A stretch of 64,000 nt of DNA from Streptomyces sp. PKU-EA00015 (lineage in GTDB: Bacteria; Actinomycetota; Actinomycetes; Streptomycetales; Streptomycetaceae), in contig NZ_JABZEE010000011.1 in NCBI RefSeq assembly GCF_013387495.1, positions 1 to 64,000 of the forward strand. Reading direction: 5' to 3'. Under the pieces are notes generated by a model. It saw only the letters and a list, made by a program, of their open reading frames with translations, ran no database searches and was not told the origin of the DNA. Positions 17,500 through 25,914 of this stretch are shown here, piece after piece. A program made the translations under genes and the position numbers. The stretch's first letter is position 1. The number at the start of each line of letters is the position of its first letter.

Positions 17500-17557
17500 G
17501 CGGTGGGTGTGGGATTTGAACCCACGGTGACTCGCGCCACGACGGTTTTCAAGACCG
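17500..17557. repeat. attR: 58-bp direct repeat within the intact tRNA-Ser
   Basis: Identical to 10178-10235. This copy supplies the 3' part of the functional tRNA, so insertion did not destroy the gene. Confidence 0.92.
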
Positions 17558-17585
17558 TTCCCTTAGGCCGCTCGGGCAACCCACC
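17501..17585 (-). tRNA. tRNA-Ser (anticodon UGA)
   Basis: 85 nt, minus strand, 5' end at 17585. Acceptor stem GGTGGGT pairs with ACCCACC, discriminator G; the anticodon loop CTTGAAA gives UGA (complement of 17549-17551); a long variable arm is present as in class II tRNAs; the T loop is GGTTCAAATCC. CCA is not encoded. It is the attachment site of the integrated element. Confidence 0.95.
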
Positions 17586-17665
17586 CAGCGCCCCGGCCGC
17601 CTGCGCCGGAGCGGGCTACAGACTACCGGGCGCGGCCCATCGGGTGCAGCAGCGTTCTCGGGGAC

Positions 17666-19132
17666 TCAGCTGTCGCCCTCGCGTTCGCCAAGGATCACCT
17701 CGGCCTTGTGCTCCTTGCCGCCGCGCTCGTACGTCAGCGTGACCCTGTCTCCCGGCTTGTGGTTCCAGATCTCGCTGATCAGCGTCGGGCCGCTGTCGAT
17801 CGCCTTGTCGCCGAAGCCGGTGATCACGTCGCCCGGCTTCAGACCCGCCTTGGCCGCGGGGCCGTTGGGGGTCACCGCCGCCGTGCCGCCCGCGCCCTCG
17901 GAGGCGATCTTGGCGCCAGTGCCCTCGCCCGCCATGTCGACCGTCGCGCCGATCACCGCGTAGACCGGCCGGCCGGTTTTGATCAGCTGCTCGGCGACCG
18001 TCTTCGCCTGGTTGATCGGGATCGCGAAACCGAGGCCGATCGAACCGGCCTGGGACTGGCCGAGGCCGTTGCCCGCCGACTGGATGGCCGAGTTGATGCC
18101 GATGACCGCGCCGCTGGAGTCGAGCAGCGGGCCGCCCGAGTTGCCGGGGTTGATCGAGGCGTCGGTCTGCAGCGCGCTCATGTAGGAGTTCTTGCCGCTG
18201 GAGCCGTCGCCCGACGCCACCGGGCGGTTCTTGGCACTGATGATGCCCGTGGTGACCGTGTTGGACAGACCGAAGGGGGCGCCGATCGCGATGGTCGAGT
18301 CACCGACCACGACCTTGTCCGAGTTGCCGAGGGGCAGCGGGGCGAGTCCGGAGGGCGCGTTCTTCAGCTTCAGGACGGCGACGTCGTAGCCCTGGGCCCG
18401 GCCGACGACCTCGGCGTCGTACTTCCTGCCGTTGGAGAAGATCACCGACAGCGCGCCGCCGTCGGCCGCGGAGGCCACCACGTGGTTGTTGGTGAGGATG
18501 TGACCTTCCCTGTCGTAGACGAAGCCGGTGCCCGTGCCCGCCTCGCCGCCGCCCTCGGATCCGTCCAGCCCGCCGGCGCCCGCCTTGGCCTCGATGGTCA
18601 CCACGCTCGGCAGCGCCTTGCCCGCGACCGCGGCGACCGTGCCCGGCTCGCGCTTGAGGTCCTGCGGCGAGACGGCGGAGACCGTGGTGGAGCCGGTGGC
18701 GTCGTCGTTGCTCTCGGCGGCCCAGTAGCCGATGCCGCCGCCGACGCCACCCGCCACCAGGGCCGCGACGAGCACGGCCGCCACGAGCCCGCCCGCGCGC
18801 CTGCGCCGGGGCTCGGCCGCCGGGACCGGCGCTCCCCATGCGGGACCGCCGCTGCCTCCGCCCCCGTAGGAGGGGAGCGGGGGCGGCGGCCACGCGGCGC
18901 CGGGGTGCTGCGCGGGGGCGTGCCCCGGCTGGGGGGACGGCCAGGGGCGCTCCGCCGCCGTCGCCGCCTCCGATGCCTCTGTCGCCTCCGGGCCCGGCGC
19001 CCCGGGGCCGGCGGGGGAGGGACCGGAGGCGGAGGGGCCGGGCCCGGGCGAAGAACCCTCGGGAGCGGTGTCCGGCCGAGGAGGTACGGACGGGGCGGCC
19101 GGAACCGCGTTGCCCTCGTTCTCGGTGCTCAC
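17666..19132 (-). CDS. HtrA-like membrane-anchored trypsin/PDZ serine protease
   Basis: 488 residues. A Pro/Gly-rich cytoplasmic tail (1-108) precedes one membrane helix (about 113-133). The extracytoplasmic protease domain carries the full triad: His217 in TNNHVV, Asp250 in YDVAVLKL, Ser332 in GNSGGPL. A PDZ domain (about 385-480, AAKAGLKPGDVITGFGDK) ends the protein. This is the DegP/PepD plan: quality control of misfolded exported proteins or regulated intramembrane signalling. GTG at 19132 follows GAGGAG. It is the first chromosomal gene right of the tRNA-Ser. Confidence 0.93.
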   Translation of the reverse strand: MSTENEGNAVPAAPSVPPRPDTAPEGSSPGPGPSASGPSPAGPGAPGPEATEASEAATAAERPWPSPQPGHAPAQHPGAAWPPPPLPSYGGGGSGGPAWGAPVPAAEPRRRRAGGLVAAVLVAALVAGGVGGGIGYWAAESNDDATGSTTVSAVSPQDLKREPGTVAAVAGKALPSVVTIEAKAGAGGLDGSEGGGEAGTGTGFVYDREGHILTNNHVVASAADGGALSVIFSNGRKYDAEVVGRAQGYDVAVLKLKNAPSGLAPLPLGNSDKVVVGDSTIAIGAPFGLSNTVTTGIISAKNRPVASGDGSSGKNSYMSALQTDASINPGNSGGPLLDSSGAVIGINSAIQSAGNGLGQSQAGSIGLGFAIPINQAKTVAEQLIKTGRPVYAVIGATVDMAGEGTGAKIASEGAGGTAAVTPNGPAAKAGLKPGDVITGFGDKAIDSGPTLISEIWNHKPGDRVTLTYERGGKEHKAEVILGEREGDS

Positions 19133-19408
19133 AGCTCTGTCTCCTCAGATTCCACGTCGGTGTCGGTTCGTTCTGCTTCGTCGGCGCGATCCGTCCGCAG
19201 ACAGCTTTTCCCACAGCACGTCAGGCCACTGTAAGCAGGAGCTGTGCGTATTCCGGCAATCCTTTACTTCCGGCAAAACGGACGCATCCCCAGAGCGTCC
19301 GACCGGCTGCGCGGTGCCGCCGGCCGGAACGGCCGAAGACGGACAGGAACAATGCGTTCCGTCGTACTCCTGCATCCGTATGCCCCATCCCGGTGACACC
19401 ATGACGCG

Positions 19409-20212
19409 GTGACTCCAGCACGGCAGCAGCACCACATCCAGGTCGTCGCCCACCGCGGCTCCTCCGAGGACGCACCCGAACACACGCTGGCCGCCTATCG
19501 CAAGGCGATCGAGGACGGCGCGGACGCCCTCGAGTGCGATGTGCGCCTCACCGCCGACGGCCATCTCGTCTGCGTCCACGACCGCCGCGTCAACCGCACC
19601 TCCAACGGCCGCGGCGCGGTCTCCGCCCTGGAGCTCGCGGATCTCGCCGCCCTCGACTTCGGCTCCTGGAAGGACGCCGCCGAGGGCCCGGACTGGCGGG
19701 ACCCGTCCCTCACCTCCGTGCTCACCCTGGAACGGCTGCTGGAACTGGTCACCGACTCCGGGCGCCACATCGAACTCGCCATCGAGACCAAGCACCCCAC
19801 CCGGTGGGCCGGTCAGGTCGAGGAGCGGCTGCTGAAGCTGCTCGGGCGCTTCGGCCTGGACACGCCGCCGTCCGCCGACGAGTCGCAGGTGCGGGTGATG
19901 AGCTTCTCGGCCCGCTCCCTGTACCGGATCGCGGCCGGCGCCCCCAGCCTGCCCACCGTCTACCTCACGCAGTTCATGACTCCGCGGCTGCGTGACGGTC
20001 GGCTTCCCGGCCGTGCGCGGATCGCGGGCCCCGGCATCAGGGTCGTGCGCGGCCACCCCGGCTACGTGGCCCGGTTGCACCAGGCGGGCCACCGTGTCCA
20101 TGTGTGGACGGTGGACGAACCGGAGGACGTCGAACTCTGCGTCCGCCTCGGCGTCGACGCAATCATCACCAACCGCCCCAAACAGGTCCTGTCCCAACTG
20201 GGCCGTGCATAA
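19409..20212 (+). CDS. Glycerophosphodiester phosphodiesterase
   Basis: A 267-residue GDPD-family TIM-barrel enzyme that hydrolyses glycerophosphodiesters to glycerol 3-phosphate and an alcohol. The N-terminal signature AHRGSSEDAPEHTLAAY (residues 14-30), the metal-binding ECDVRLTADG and VCVHD follow in the usual order; the C-terminal HVWTVDEPEDV is the family end motif. No signal peptide, so it acts in the cytoplasm. GTG start at 19409 has no clear ribosome site. Confidence 0.92.
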   Translation: MTPARQQHHIQVVAHRGSSEDAPEHTLAAYRKAIEDGADALECDVRLTADGHLVCVHDRRVNRTSNGRGAVSALELADLAALDFGSWKDAAEGPDWRDPSLTSVLTLERLLELVTDSGRHIELAIETKHPTRWAGQVEERLLKLLGRFGLDTPPSADESQVRVMSFSARSLYRIAAGAPSLPTVYLTQFMTPRLRDGRLPGRARIAGPGIRVVRGHPGYVARLHQAGHRVHVWTVDEPEDVELCVRLGVDAIITNRPKQVLSQLGRA

Positions 20213-20352
20213 CCTCCGTTACAGGGAGTGCTCCGGCGCGTTCGGTACGTATTCGAGCGTGTCGAGTGCGTCACTCGTCCCTGCTTGGCCGGTTTCCGGT
20301 CCAGTCCATTGGGGCATTCACACCGTGGCGTGGGGCAAAGGAGGTCTCGGGG

Positions 20353-20865
20353 GTGGCGTTGGTGGTGGCACAGGAGGTGCCCACGTCGTCGAGCATGGCC
20401 GTACCCCATGGCCCTGCGGGCGTGGGTGAGGCACGACACCGGATGCGAGAGCAGCTGAGCCGCAGCGGCGTGTCCGAAGCGGTCGTCGACGATGCAGTTC
20501 TCATCCTTTCCGAACTTCTCAGCAACGCGTGTCGACATGGCAGGCCTCTGGGGCGCGCCGACGTGGGTGAGGGCGACATCCGCGCCGCCTGGCGTGTGGA
20601 CAAGGCGGGCGGGCTCACAGTCGAGGTGACGGACGGAGGCGGTCCGACCCGCCCGGTTCCGGCCACGCCCTCGGTCACCGCACGCGGCGGCCGCGGGCTG
20701 AACATCATCTCGGCGCTGGCCCAGGAGTGGGGCGTGCGGGACGGCGTGTCCGGTGAGGTCACCGTGTGGGTGATCGTCACCGAGGGGCATCGCCGGGAGG
20801 ACTTCGCCACGCGCGTCGCGGGGCCGTCCTTCGATTTCGCCGACTCCTTCGACGATCTGGACTGA
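20353..20865 (+). CDS. ATP-binding protein, anti-sigma-factor-type HATPase
   Basis: A 170-residue GHKL ATPase of the RsbW/SpoIIAB-like group common in Streptomyces. The N box is LILSELLSNACRHG (about 51-64), the G1-like box VEVTDGGGP (about 91-99), and the G2 loop RGGRGLNIISALA (about 110-122). Such proteins bind sigma factors or anti-anti-sigma proteins, sometimes phosphorylating the latter. GTG at 20353 follows a perfect AAAGGAGGT; the longer frame overlaps the upstream gene. An acidic C-terminal tail ends in DDLD. Partner unknown. Confidence 0.85.
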   Translation: MALVVAQEVPTSSSMAVPHGPAGVGEARHRMREQLSRSGVSEAVVDDAVLILSELLSNACRHGRPLGRADVGEGDIRAAWRVDKAGGLTVEVTDGGGPTRPVPATPSVTARGGRGLNIISALAQEWGVRDGVSGEVTVWVIVTEGHRREDFATRVAGPSFDFADSFDDLD

Positions 20866-21018
20866 TCCGGCGCCCTGTACGGGGGTCGTGCCGACGGTCC
20901 GTCACACCCTCGTTCCGGCACACCGCCGCACCGGGGCGTCGGCGCTCCCCCGCGGGGGTGGCATACGGCTAGGCTCGCGCCCGACACAGCACCGCCGCAT
21001 TCGGGAGAAAGCCACACC

Positions 21019-22002
21019 ATGGCCAAGAAGCGCCCCCAGACGAAGGCGACGAAGCCTCAGACCAAGGCCGGGGCCACAGGCGTCGACGAGCCCGTGCCGG
21101 TCGTGGGCGCGCGCGAGCCCTGCCCCTGCGGTTCGGGCCGCCGCTACAAGGCCTGTCACGGCCGGGCCGCCGCGCACGCCGTGACCGAACTGGTCCAGCG
21201 GCCCTTCGAGGGACTGCGGGGCGAGTGCGACTGGGTGGCCCTGCGCGAGCTCGTGCCCGCCGCCACCGTCGAGCTGACCCTGAAGGGCGGACTGCCCGAG
21301 GGCGTGCCGTCCGTGACGCTCGCCACCGTCCTGCCGATGGCGTGGCCCGCGCTGCGCCGTGACGACGGTTCCGTCCTGCTCGGCCTGCAGAACGACACCC
21401 CCTCCGGCGACCTCAGCCGCGACCTCGCCGGCACGCTGCGCAAGGCGCTCGCCGCCGAGCCGGGCACGCCCGTCACCGGGAGCGACCCGGCCTCGGACGT
21501 ACGGCTGCAGGATCTGCTCGACCCGGACGCCGCCTTCGTGCCGCAGGTGCACTCCGGTTTCGAGTTCTGGGTTCCGGACTCGGCCGAGCAGGCGTCGGGG
21601 GAGGTGGCCGCCTCCCTGGAGCGCGCGAACGCCGCGGCGATCCCGACCGTGAAGCTGTCCGGTGTCGACGCCGCCTACTGGTGCGAGACGCCGGAGAAGA
21701 ACCACCTGCGCTGGGTCATGCCGCACCCCGAGGAGCGGCTGCTCGACGCCCTGGCCCGGCTGCACGCGGTCGGCACGTCCTCACTCGGCGAAGGCACCCG
21801 GCTCGTCGGCTCCTTCCGTGCCCACGGGCTGATGGTCCCGGTGTGGGACCTGCCGGGCTCCATGGGGGCCAAGGAGTGCGAGACGCCCGCGGCGGAGTTC
21901 GCCGAGCGGCTCGCGAAGGCCCTGGAGAGCGACGCACCGCTGACCCCCGAGGAGCGCCGGGCCCGCGGCGGCCTCACCAACCGCCAGGTCACCCTCAGCT
22001 GA
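21019..22002 (+). CDS. SEC-C motif protein (DUF5926-like)
   Basis: A 327-residue cytoplasmic protein. A Lys-rich N-terminal tail precedes the zinc-binding SEC-C motif PCPCGSGRRYKACHG (about 34-48); the rest is an actinobacterial alpha/beta domain of unknown role. SEC-C motifs occur at the SecA C terminus and in many small proteins, where they mediate protein contacts. GGGAGAAAG precedes ATG 21019, with a TAGGCT -10-like box 45 bases upstream. A terminator follows. Confidence 0.85.
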   Translation: MAKKRPQTKATKPQTKAGATGVDEPVPVVGAREPCPCGSGRRYKACHGRAAAHAVTELVQRPFEGLRGECDWVALRELVPAATVELTLKGGLPEGVPSVTLATVLPMAWPALRRDDGSVLLGLQNDTPSGDLSRDLAGTLRKALAAEPGTPVTGSDPASDVRLQDLLDPDAAFVPQVHSGFEFWVPDSAEQASGEVAASLERANAAAIPTVKLSGVDAAYWCETPEKNHLRWVMPHPEERLLDALARLHAVGTSSLGEGTRLVGSFRAHGLMVPVWDLPGSMGAKECETPAAEFAERLAKALESDAPLTPEERRARGGLTNRQVTLS

Positions 22003-22127
22003 GAGTGACGAATTCCAGGACCTTCCGGGTGACTCCAGTCACAACTCGCTCTATCGCGAGCTAAATCCCTGTCCGAATACCAGAGATCGAATTTGCGAAC
22101 CGCAGATCTCTTGTTACCGTTCTAGAA

Positions 22128-22167
22128 GCCCGGTCGCTGGTGCATCCCCCGTCGCCAGCGACCGGGC
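22128..22167. terminator. Hairpin terminator between converging genes
   Basis: GCCCGGTCGCTGG (22128-22140) and its exact complement (22155-22167), extended by GAAG/CTTC-type bases, between the SEC-C gene and the secreted-protein gene. Confidence 0.75.
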
Positions 22168-22195
22168 GCTTCCATTTCCAGGAGCGTTGCACTCC

Positions 22196-22813
22196 TCAAC
22201 GACCCGTGGCCATACGGGAGTTGTTGCCGGAACGCAGCAGCAGCGCCGCGTCGGCGCCGGCCCACGCGGCGGCGAACTCCGCGACGGCGGAGTAGTGCGA
22301 GGCAGCCCCCAGCGAACGTTCCCGAGGGGTTTCGCAGGTGCCCGGCTCGTCGCCCTCCTCGATCGGGCAGTTCGTCTGCCAGGTACGCCCGCCGGGCCCC
22401 ATCAGGGTCAGCACGGATGTCAATTCGTCACCCGTCGCATTGCGGTAATACGTACGCGCCCAGGTCCGGCCGCCGTCGGTCAGGACGCATGTCTGCGCCT
22501 CGACGCCGTCGGGGGAGGCGAGTTCCGGCCCACATCGCTCGGAGGTGTGCGCTGGGGCCCGCTCGCCGGTTCCAGTACCATGCGCCCCTTCGGTCCCGGC
22601 CACCCCGTCGGATGCACCGAGCCCGGGGAGCAGCCCGGCAGCCGGCAGCCCGGCCGCTTCGCCGGTACCGGCGCCGTTCTTCGCACCACTCTCCGCTTCC
22701 TCGGACGACGACGATCCGGTAGCGGGGGGCCCGGCCGTTCGGGCCGACGCGGCAAGGGGGACCAGCGTGGCGACGACCACCACGGCGGCGAGCCCGATCA
22801 TGCGGAGATTCAT
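22196..22813 (-). CDS. Hypothetical secreted protein
   Basis: 205 residues. A signal peptide (1-24, MIGLAAVVVVATLVPLAASA) is followed by a Gly/Ser/Ala-rich stretch (about 28-88) and a compact domain with four Cys (SERCGPEL, QTCVLTDGG, TNCPIEEGD, GTCETPRE) that may form two disulfides. I do not recognise the family; the Cys pattern and GRTWARTYYRNATGD suggest a small secreted beta domain. ATG at 22813 follows GGCAGGTGG; a longer frame runs into the neighbouring gene and is not used. Confidence 0.72.
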   Translation of the reverse strand: MNLRMIGLAAVVVVATLVPLAASARTAGPPATGSSSSEEAESGAKNGAGTGEAAGLPAAGLLPGLGASDGVAGTEGAHGTGTGERAPAHTSERCGPELASPDGVEAQTCVLTDGGRTWARTYYRNATGDELTSVLTLMGPGGRTWQTNCPIEEGDEPGTCETPRERSLGAASHYSAVAEFAAAWAGADAALLLRSGNNSRMATGR

Positions 22814-22964
22814 GGGCCACCTGCCGACTGCGCGGAAATTCCTGACGGTTGCCCGAAGATATCCGCGAAATGCGGACGCCCCGGACGGCGCACACCCAAT
22901 TCCGTGACAAGTCGGCCCTGCTGTTACCCGTAAGAGTGACGGCAGTGGAGCACCGCATCCTGCG

Positions 22965-22993
22965 CGCGGGCCCAGCCGGGGGCCGGGCCCGCG
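22965..22993 (-). terminator. Terminator after the degenerate prim-pol gene
   Basis: CGCGGGCCC (22965-22973) pairs with GGGCCCGCG (22985-22993), 11 bases past the stop codon. Confidence 0.65.
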
Positions 22994-23003
22994 GAGGGAC
23001 CGT

Positions 23004-23744
23004 TCAGTAGGCGAGCCGGCTGCTTCCGCCCGCGTCCGGCGGATAGAGACCGCTCTCGGGTGCGCTGCTCGCGGTCGCCTCGACCAGTGCGTCCACGACC
23101 GCCTCCACGTCCGGCAGCCAGGGCGCGGCGGACCCGGGCAGGAGCGCCCGCTCCCAGCGCACCTGCCCGGCCCCCGTCTCCGAGGGAGGCAGCACCAGGT
23201 AACCGCCCTCGCCGTGGAAGCGCAGCGAACTGGGCACGCAGTCCTTGACGAACAGCAGCTCGCCGAGCTGCTCCAGGCTGTACGGGGCGACCAGCAGCGA
23301 CCAGCGGGTGGGCGTGGCGACGACGGGCCCGAGCCGCATGTCCATCCGGTCGAGCACAGCCAGCGCACGGGCAGCCGGGACCGCGGGCAGGCTCAGCGCG
23401 CAGGGCGCCCGGCCTCCCGTGGCCAGCACGACCGGCGCGGTGGGCCGGTTGCTCCACCACCAGCGGATCATCCGCTCGTCGGTGGTGGCCGCCAGGATTC
23501 CCGGGTCGAAGGGGTGCGCGCCGGGAACGACGCACTCGGGGTCGGGACAGGCGCATCCGCGCCCGCGGTCACCGCCGCTTCTTCCGGAGCCGTCCGGGGA
23601 GTTGCCCCCCGAGGCGTTCAGTCCCACACCGGGGAGCACGGGCCAGCCCCACTCGGCGGCGCAGGTGAGCGCCGCTTCGAGCTGGATCGGCCCCTTCTTG
23701 CGCCGGTACCAAAGCCTGCGTCGCCTTCCGAGGATCTCGCGCAT
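23004..23744 (-). CDS. Degenerate primase/polymerase-like protein
   Basis: A 246-residue relative of prim-pol N-terminal domain proteins: WGWPVLPG near the start, a Cys/His insert (CACPDPECVVPGAHPFDPG, about 64-82), DERMIRWWW, and GEGGYLVLPPS (about 178-188) as motif III. The catalytic DxD is absent (ALSLP at about 116-120) and the sxH motif is replaced by TPTRWSLLV, so it should not polymerise. A structural or regulatory role is inference. The start at ATG 23744 is favoured because family-like sequence begins there; an upstream frame to 23807 exists. It diverges from the PP2C-like gene. Confidence 0.75.
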   Translation of the reverse strand: MREILGRRRRLWYRRKKGPIQLEAALTCAAEWGWPVLPGVGLNASGGNSPDGSGRSGGDRGRGCACPDPECVVPGAHPFDPGILAATTDERMIRWWWSNRPTAPVVLATGGRAPCALSLPAVPAARALAVLDRMDMRLGPVVATPTRWSLLVAPYSLEQLGELLFVKDCVPSSLRFHGEGGYLVLPPSETGAGQVRWERALLPGSAAPWLPDVEAVVDALVEATASSAPESGLYPPDAGGSSRLAY

Positions 23745-24240
23745 GAGCGCTCGTTCCTTTCCGTTGAACGCCGGGGTCCACATCACAAAACGTGCACATA
23801 GCTTCACTGTGCGTACAAATGCGTACTGATCGGCGCGTCACCGCCCGTGCCGCTGGCATGGGCGCCCCCTGCCGTACCTGCGGCAGGATCGCCGCCCGGG
23901 GGCTGAACGTCGGCTGTAGTCCATTAAACGTGTGGCGAGGGGTGGCGCGCGCCTGGCGCTTGCTGTCCCGCTCTGACTTTCCCCGCCACTCGAGGATGGG
24001 GCGCGGCCTTTGGCATTGAGACGCTCGGGCCCGCTGCCAGGTTCCGGGGGCGGTCCAACTGCCCCTGGCCATCACCGTCTACGTACACGTACCCAGCACG
24101 CTTGCAATGACGCTTCCCCTGGAGTCTGCACCCCGGGGTCCCCCTGCCGAACGCCCTCAGTCGACCGCAGACATCCGCCATCGGGTGCTTTTTTCGGCCA
24201 AGTTAACTGTCCCGCAGACACCATCAATCCCACCGGGACA
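23745..24240. other. Divergent intergenic region, ~0.5 kb
   Basis: No convincing gene. It holds a direct repeat TGCGTAC-aaa-TGCGTAC (23810-23826) on the prim-pol promoter side and a TTTTTTC/GTTAAC AT-rich pocket near 24188-24210 on the PP2C side. The frame of the PP2C gene stays open upstream but without family-like sequence. Confidence 0.45.
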
Positions 24241-25785
24241 ATGCTGGACATCACCTTACGTGTGCGTGTAGATGTGGATGCATGGGTAGCGGCGCAGATG
24301 GACATGGGGGTTTGCGATGCTATTGAGCGAAACGCACCTGCCGGAAAGCCGGCAGCCGTGAGCGCCCCACACCTGCCGAAAGTGGCCGGAATCGATTCAA
24401 CGGTTCCCGCGCCGATGCACACTGCCGCCCCGCTGCCCCCCGCCCCCGTCCCACCGCCCGCCCCGGGCGCGGTGATCCAGGACCGGCTGGCCGGCTGGGT
24501 ATCCGACCTCACCACCCTCCACGAGCTCACCGAGCGGCTGATCCGGACCGCCTCGCTCGACGACGCGCTCGACGAACTGCTGCGCGCCGGCGCCGCGCTG
24601 GTCGGCGCCCGTCGCGGGATGGTCGTCCTCGAACCTCCCGGCGACCCCGCGCGCGACGGCGCGTTCGCCGCCGGCAGCGGCCCCGCGCGCACCAAGGGCC
24701 TCGGCCTCAGCCGCGCCGACCTCGGCCACATCGAGACCGTGCCGCGCGAGGTCACGGCGTACGGGTCGATCCTCGAAGGCCGCCGGCGCGGCGGCCCGGC
24801 ACCCACCGTTCCGCGACCGGTCGCGCATCCCGATCTGCTCGCCGACGACGCCCTGCACCCGCTGCACCGCGAGGTCGCCGTCCGCCTCGGCTACGCCGCG
24901 AGCTACACGTCACCGCTGACCACCGAGGAGTCCGGCACGCTCGGCGCGGCCGTGTGGTTCTACGACGAGCCGGCCGCACCCGTCGAGCGCCAGACCCATC
25001 TCGTCGGCCTCTACACGCGCTACGCCACCGAACACCTAGCCCGCCTCCTGGAGCTGGAGCGCGCCCGGGCCACCGTCGCGACCGTGGCCGAGGAGCTGCT
25101 GCCCAGCCGGCTGCCCCGGGTGCCCGGCGTCCGGCTCGCCGCCCGGCACAGCGCCGGACCGCGCGGGGGCGGCGACTGGTACGACGCGCTGCCGCTGCCC
25201 GAAGGCGCGCTCGGCCTGGCGGTCGGCTCGGTGAGCGGGTCGGGCCCGAGCGCCCTCGCCGCCATGGGCCGCCTGCGCGCGTCCCTGCGGGCGTACGCCG
25301 TGATGGAGGGCGAGGACCCGGTCGCGGTCCTCTCCGACCTGGAGCTGCTGCTGCGCCTGACCGAGCCCGCGCGCACCGCGACGGCCCTGTTCGCGTACAC
25401 CGAGCCGGCCGTCCGCAAGATCGTCCTGGCCGGGGCCGGGCACACTCCGCCGCTGGTGATCGGGAACCTGCGCACGGAGTTCGTCGAGACCTCGCTGTCG
25501 GCGCCGCTGGGCATGCTCGCCTGCTGGGAGGCGCCCAGTGTGGAGCTGTCCCCGCAGCCGGGAGAAACGGTGCTGCTGTACACCGACGGACTGCTCCGGC
25601 GCACCGGCGAACCGATGGACCGGGCTTTCGCCCGGCTGCACTCGGCAGCGGCGAGCGTGCCGAAGGCGGCCAGGAACGATCCTGCGGCGATCGCCGACCA
25701 CGTGCTGCACACGATGCTGCCGGAGGGGCTGGACCGGGCGGACGGCGGCGAGGACGTCGTGCTGCTCGCCGCCCGTTTCGACTGA
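24241..25785 (+). CDS. GAF / PP2C (SpoIIE)-domain protein with an altered metal site
   Basis: 514 residues: N-terminal helices with a Pro-rich linker, a GAF-like domain (about 80-270) and a C-terminal SpoIIE-type PP2C domain (about 280-514). GGDWYDALPL and LLYTDGLL keep metal-binding Asp residues and the end keeps EDVVLLAARF, but the usual GDVxGHG motif reads GSVSGSG (about 328-334), losing a metal ligand. Activity may be weak or absent. Such proteins normally dephosphorylate anti-anti-sigma factors. Start ATG 24241 (MLDITLRV) lacks a strong ribosome site. Codon 6 is TTA (24256-24258), which makes translation depend on the bldA tRNA-Leu in Streptomyces. Confidence 0.85.
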   Translation: MLDITLRVRVDVDAWVAAQMDMGVCDAIERNAPAGKPAAVSAPHLPKVAGIDSTVPAPMHTAAPLPPAPVPPPAPGAVIQDRLAGWVSDLTTLHELTERLIRTASLDDALDELLRAGAALVGARRGMVVLEPPGDPARDGAFAAGSGPARTKGLGLSRADLGHIETVPREVTAYGSILEGRRRGGPAPTVPRPVAHPDLLADDALHPLHREVAVRLGYAASYTSPLTTEESGTLGAAVWFYDEPAAPVERQTHLVGLYTRYATEHLARLLELERARATVATVAEELLPSRLPRVPGVRLAARHSAGPRGGGDWYDALPLPEGALGLAVGSVSGSGPSALAAMGRLRASLRAYAVMEGEDPVAVLSDLELLLRLTEPARTATALFAYTEPAVRKIVLAGAGHTPPLVIGNLRTEFVETSLSAPLGMLACWEAPSVELSPQPGETVLLYTDGLLRRTGEPMDRAFARLHSAAASVPKAARNDPAAIADHVLHTMLPEGLDRADGGEDVVLLAARFD

Positions 25786-25914
25786 TTCGTCGCATCTCAC
25801 AGGACCGCCCCGGTCCGCCCTGCCTCGCACATACGATGGAGACGCCCCACGCCGCCGGAACGGCGGCCGGGCCCTATGACGTATCGCGAAGGCCGACAGG
25901 CCCAGGAGGCAGAC

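Larger units (their letters stand above)
10178..17557. mobile_element. tRNA-Ser-integrated element (site-specific, AICE/satellite-like)
   Basis: A 58-bp perfect direct repeat (10178-10235 and 17500-17557) made of tRNA-Ser 3' sequence bounds about 7.3 kb. Only the right copy is part of a complete tRNA, which is what integrase-mediated insertion into a tRNA 3' end produces. Inside are a Kelch-repeat secreted protein, a small ORF, an SF3-like ATPase, a repeat array, an AlpA-like excisionase and a tyrosine integrase next to the intact tRNA. No FtsK/Tra-type transfer gene, Spd gene or phage structural gene is visible. Several genes appear damaged (integrase nonsense codon, ATPase frameshift), so the element may be fixed in place. 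Confidence 0.9.

Noticed and set aside
24010..24240. N-terminal extension of the PP2C-like frame
   Set aside because: Low-similarity sequence rich in Arg, Pro and Cys; the conserved-looking start is MLDITLRV at 24241.
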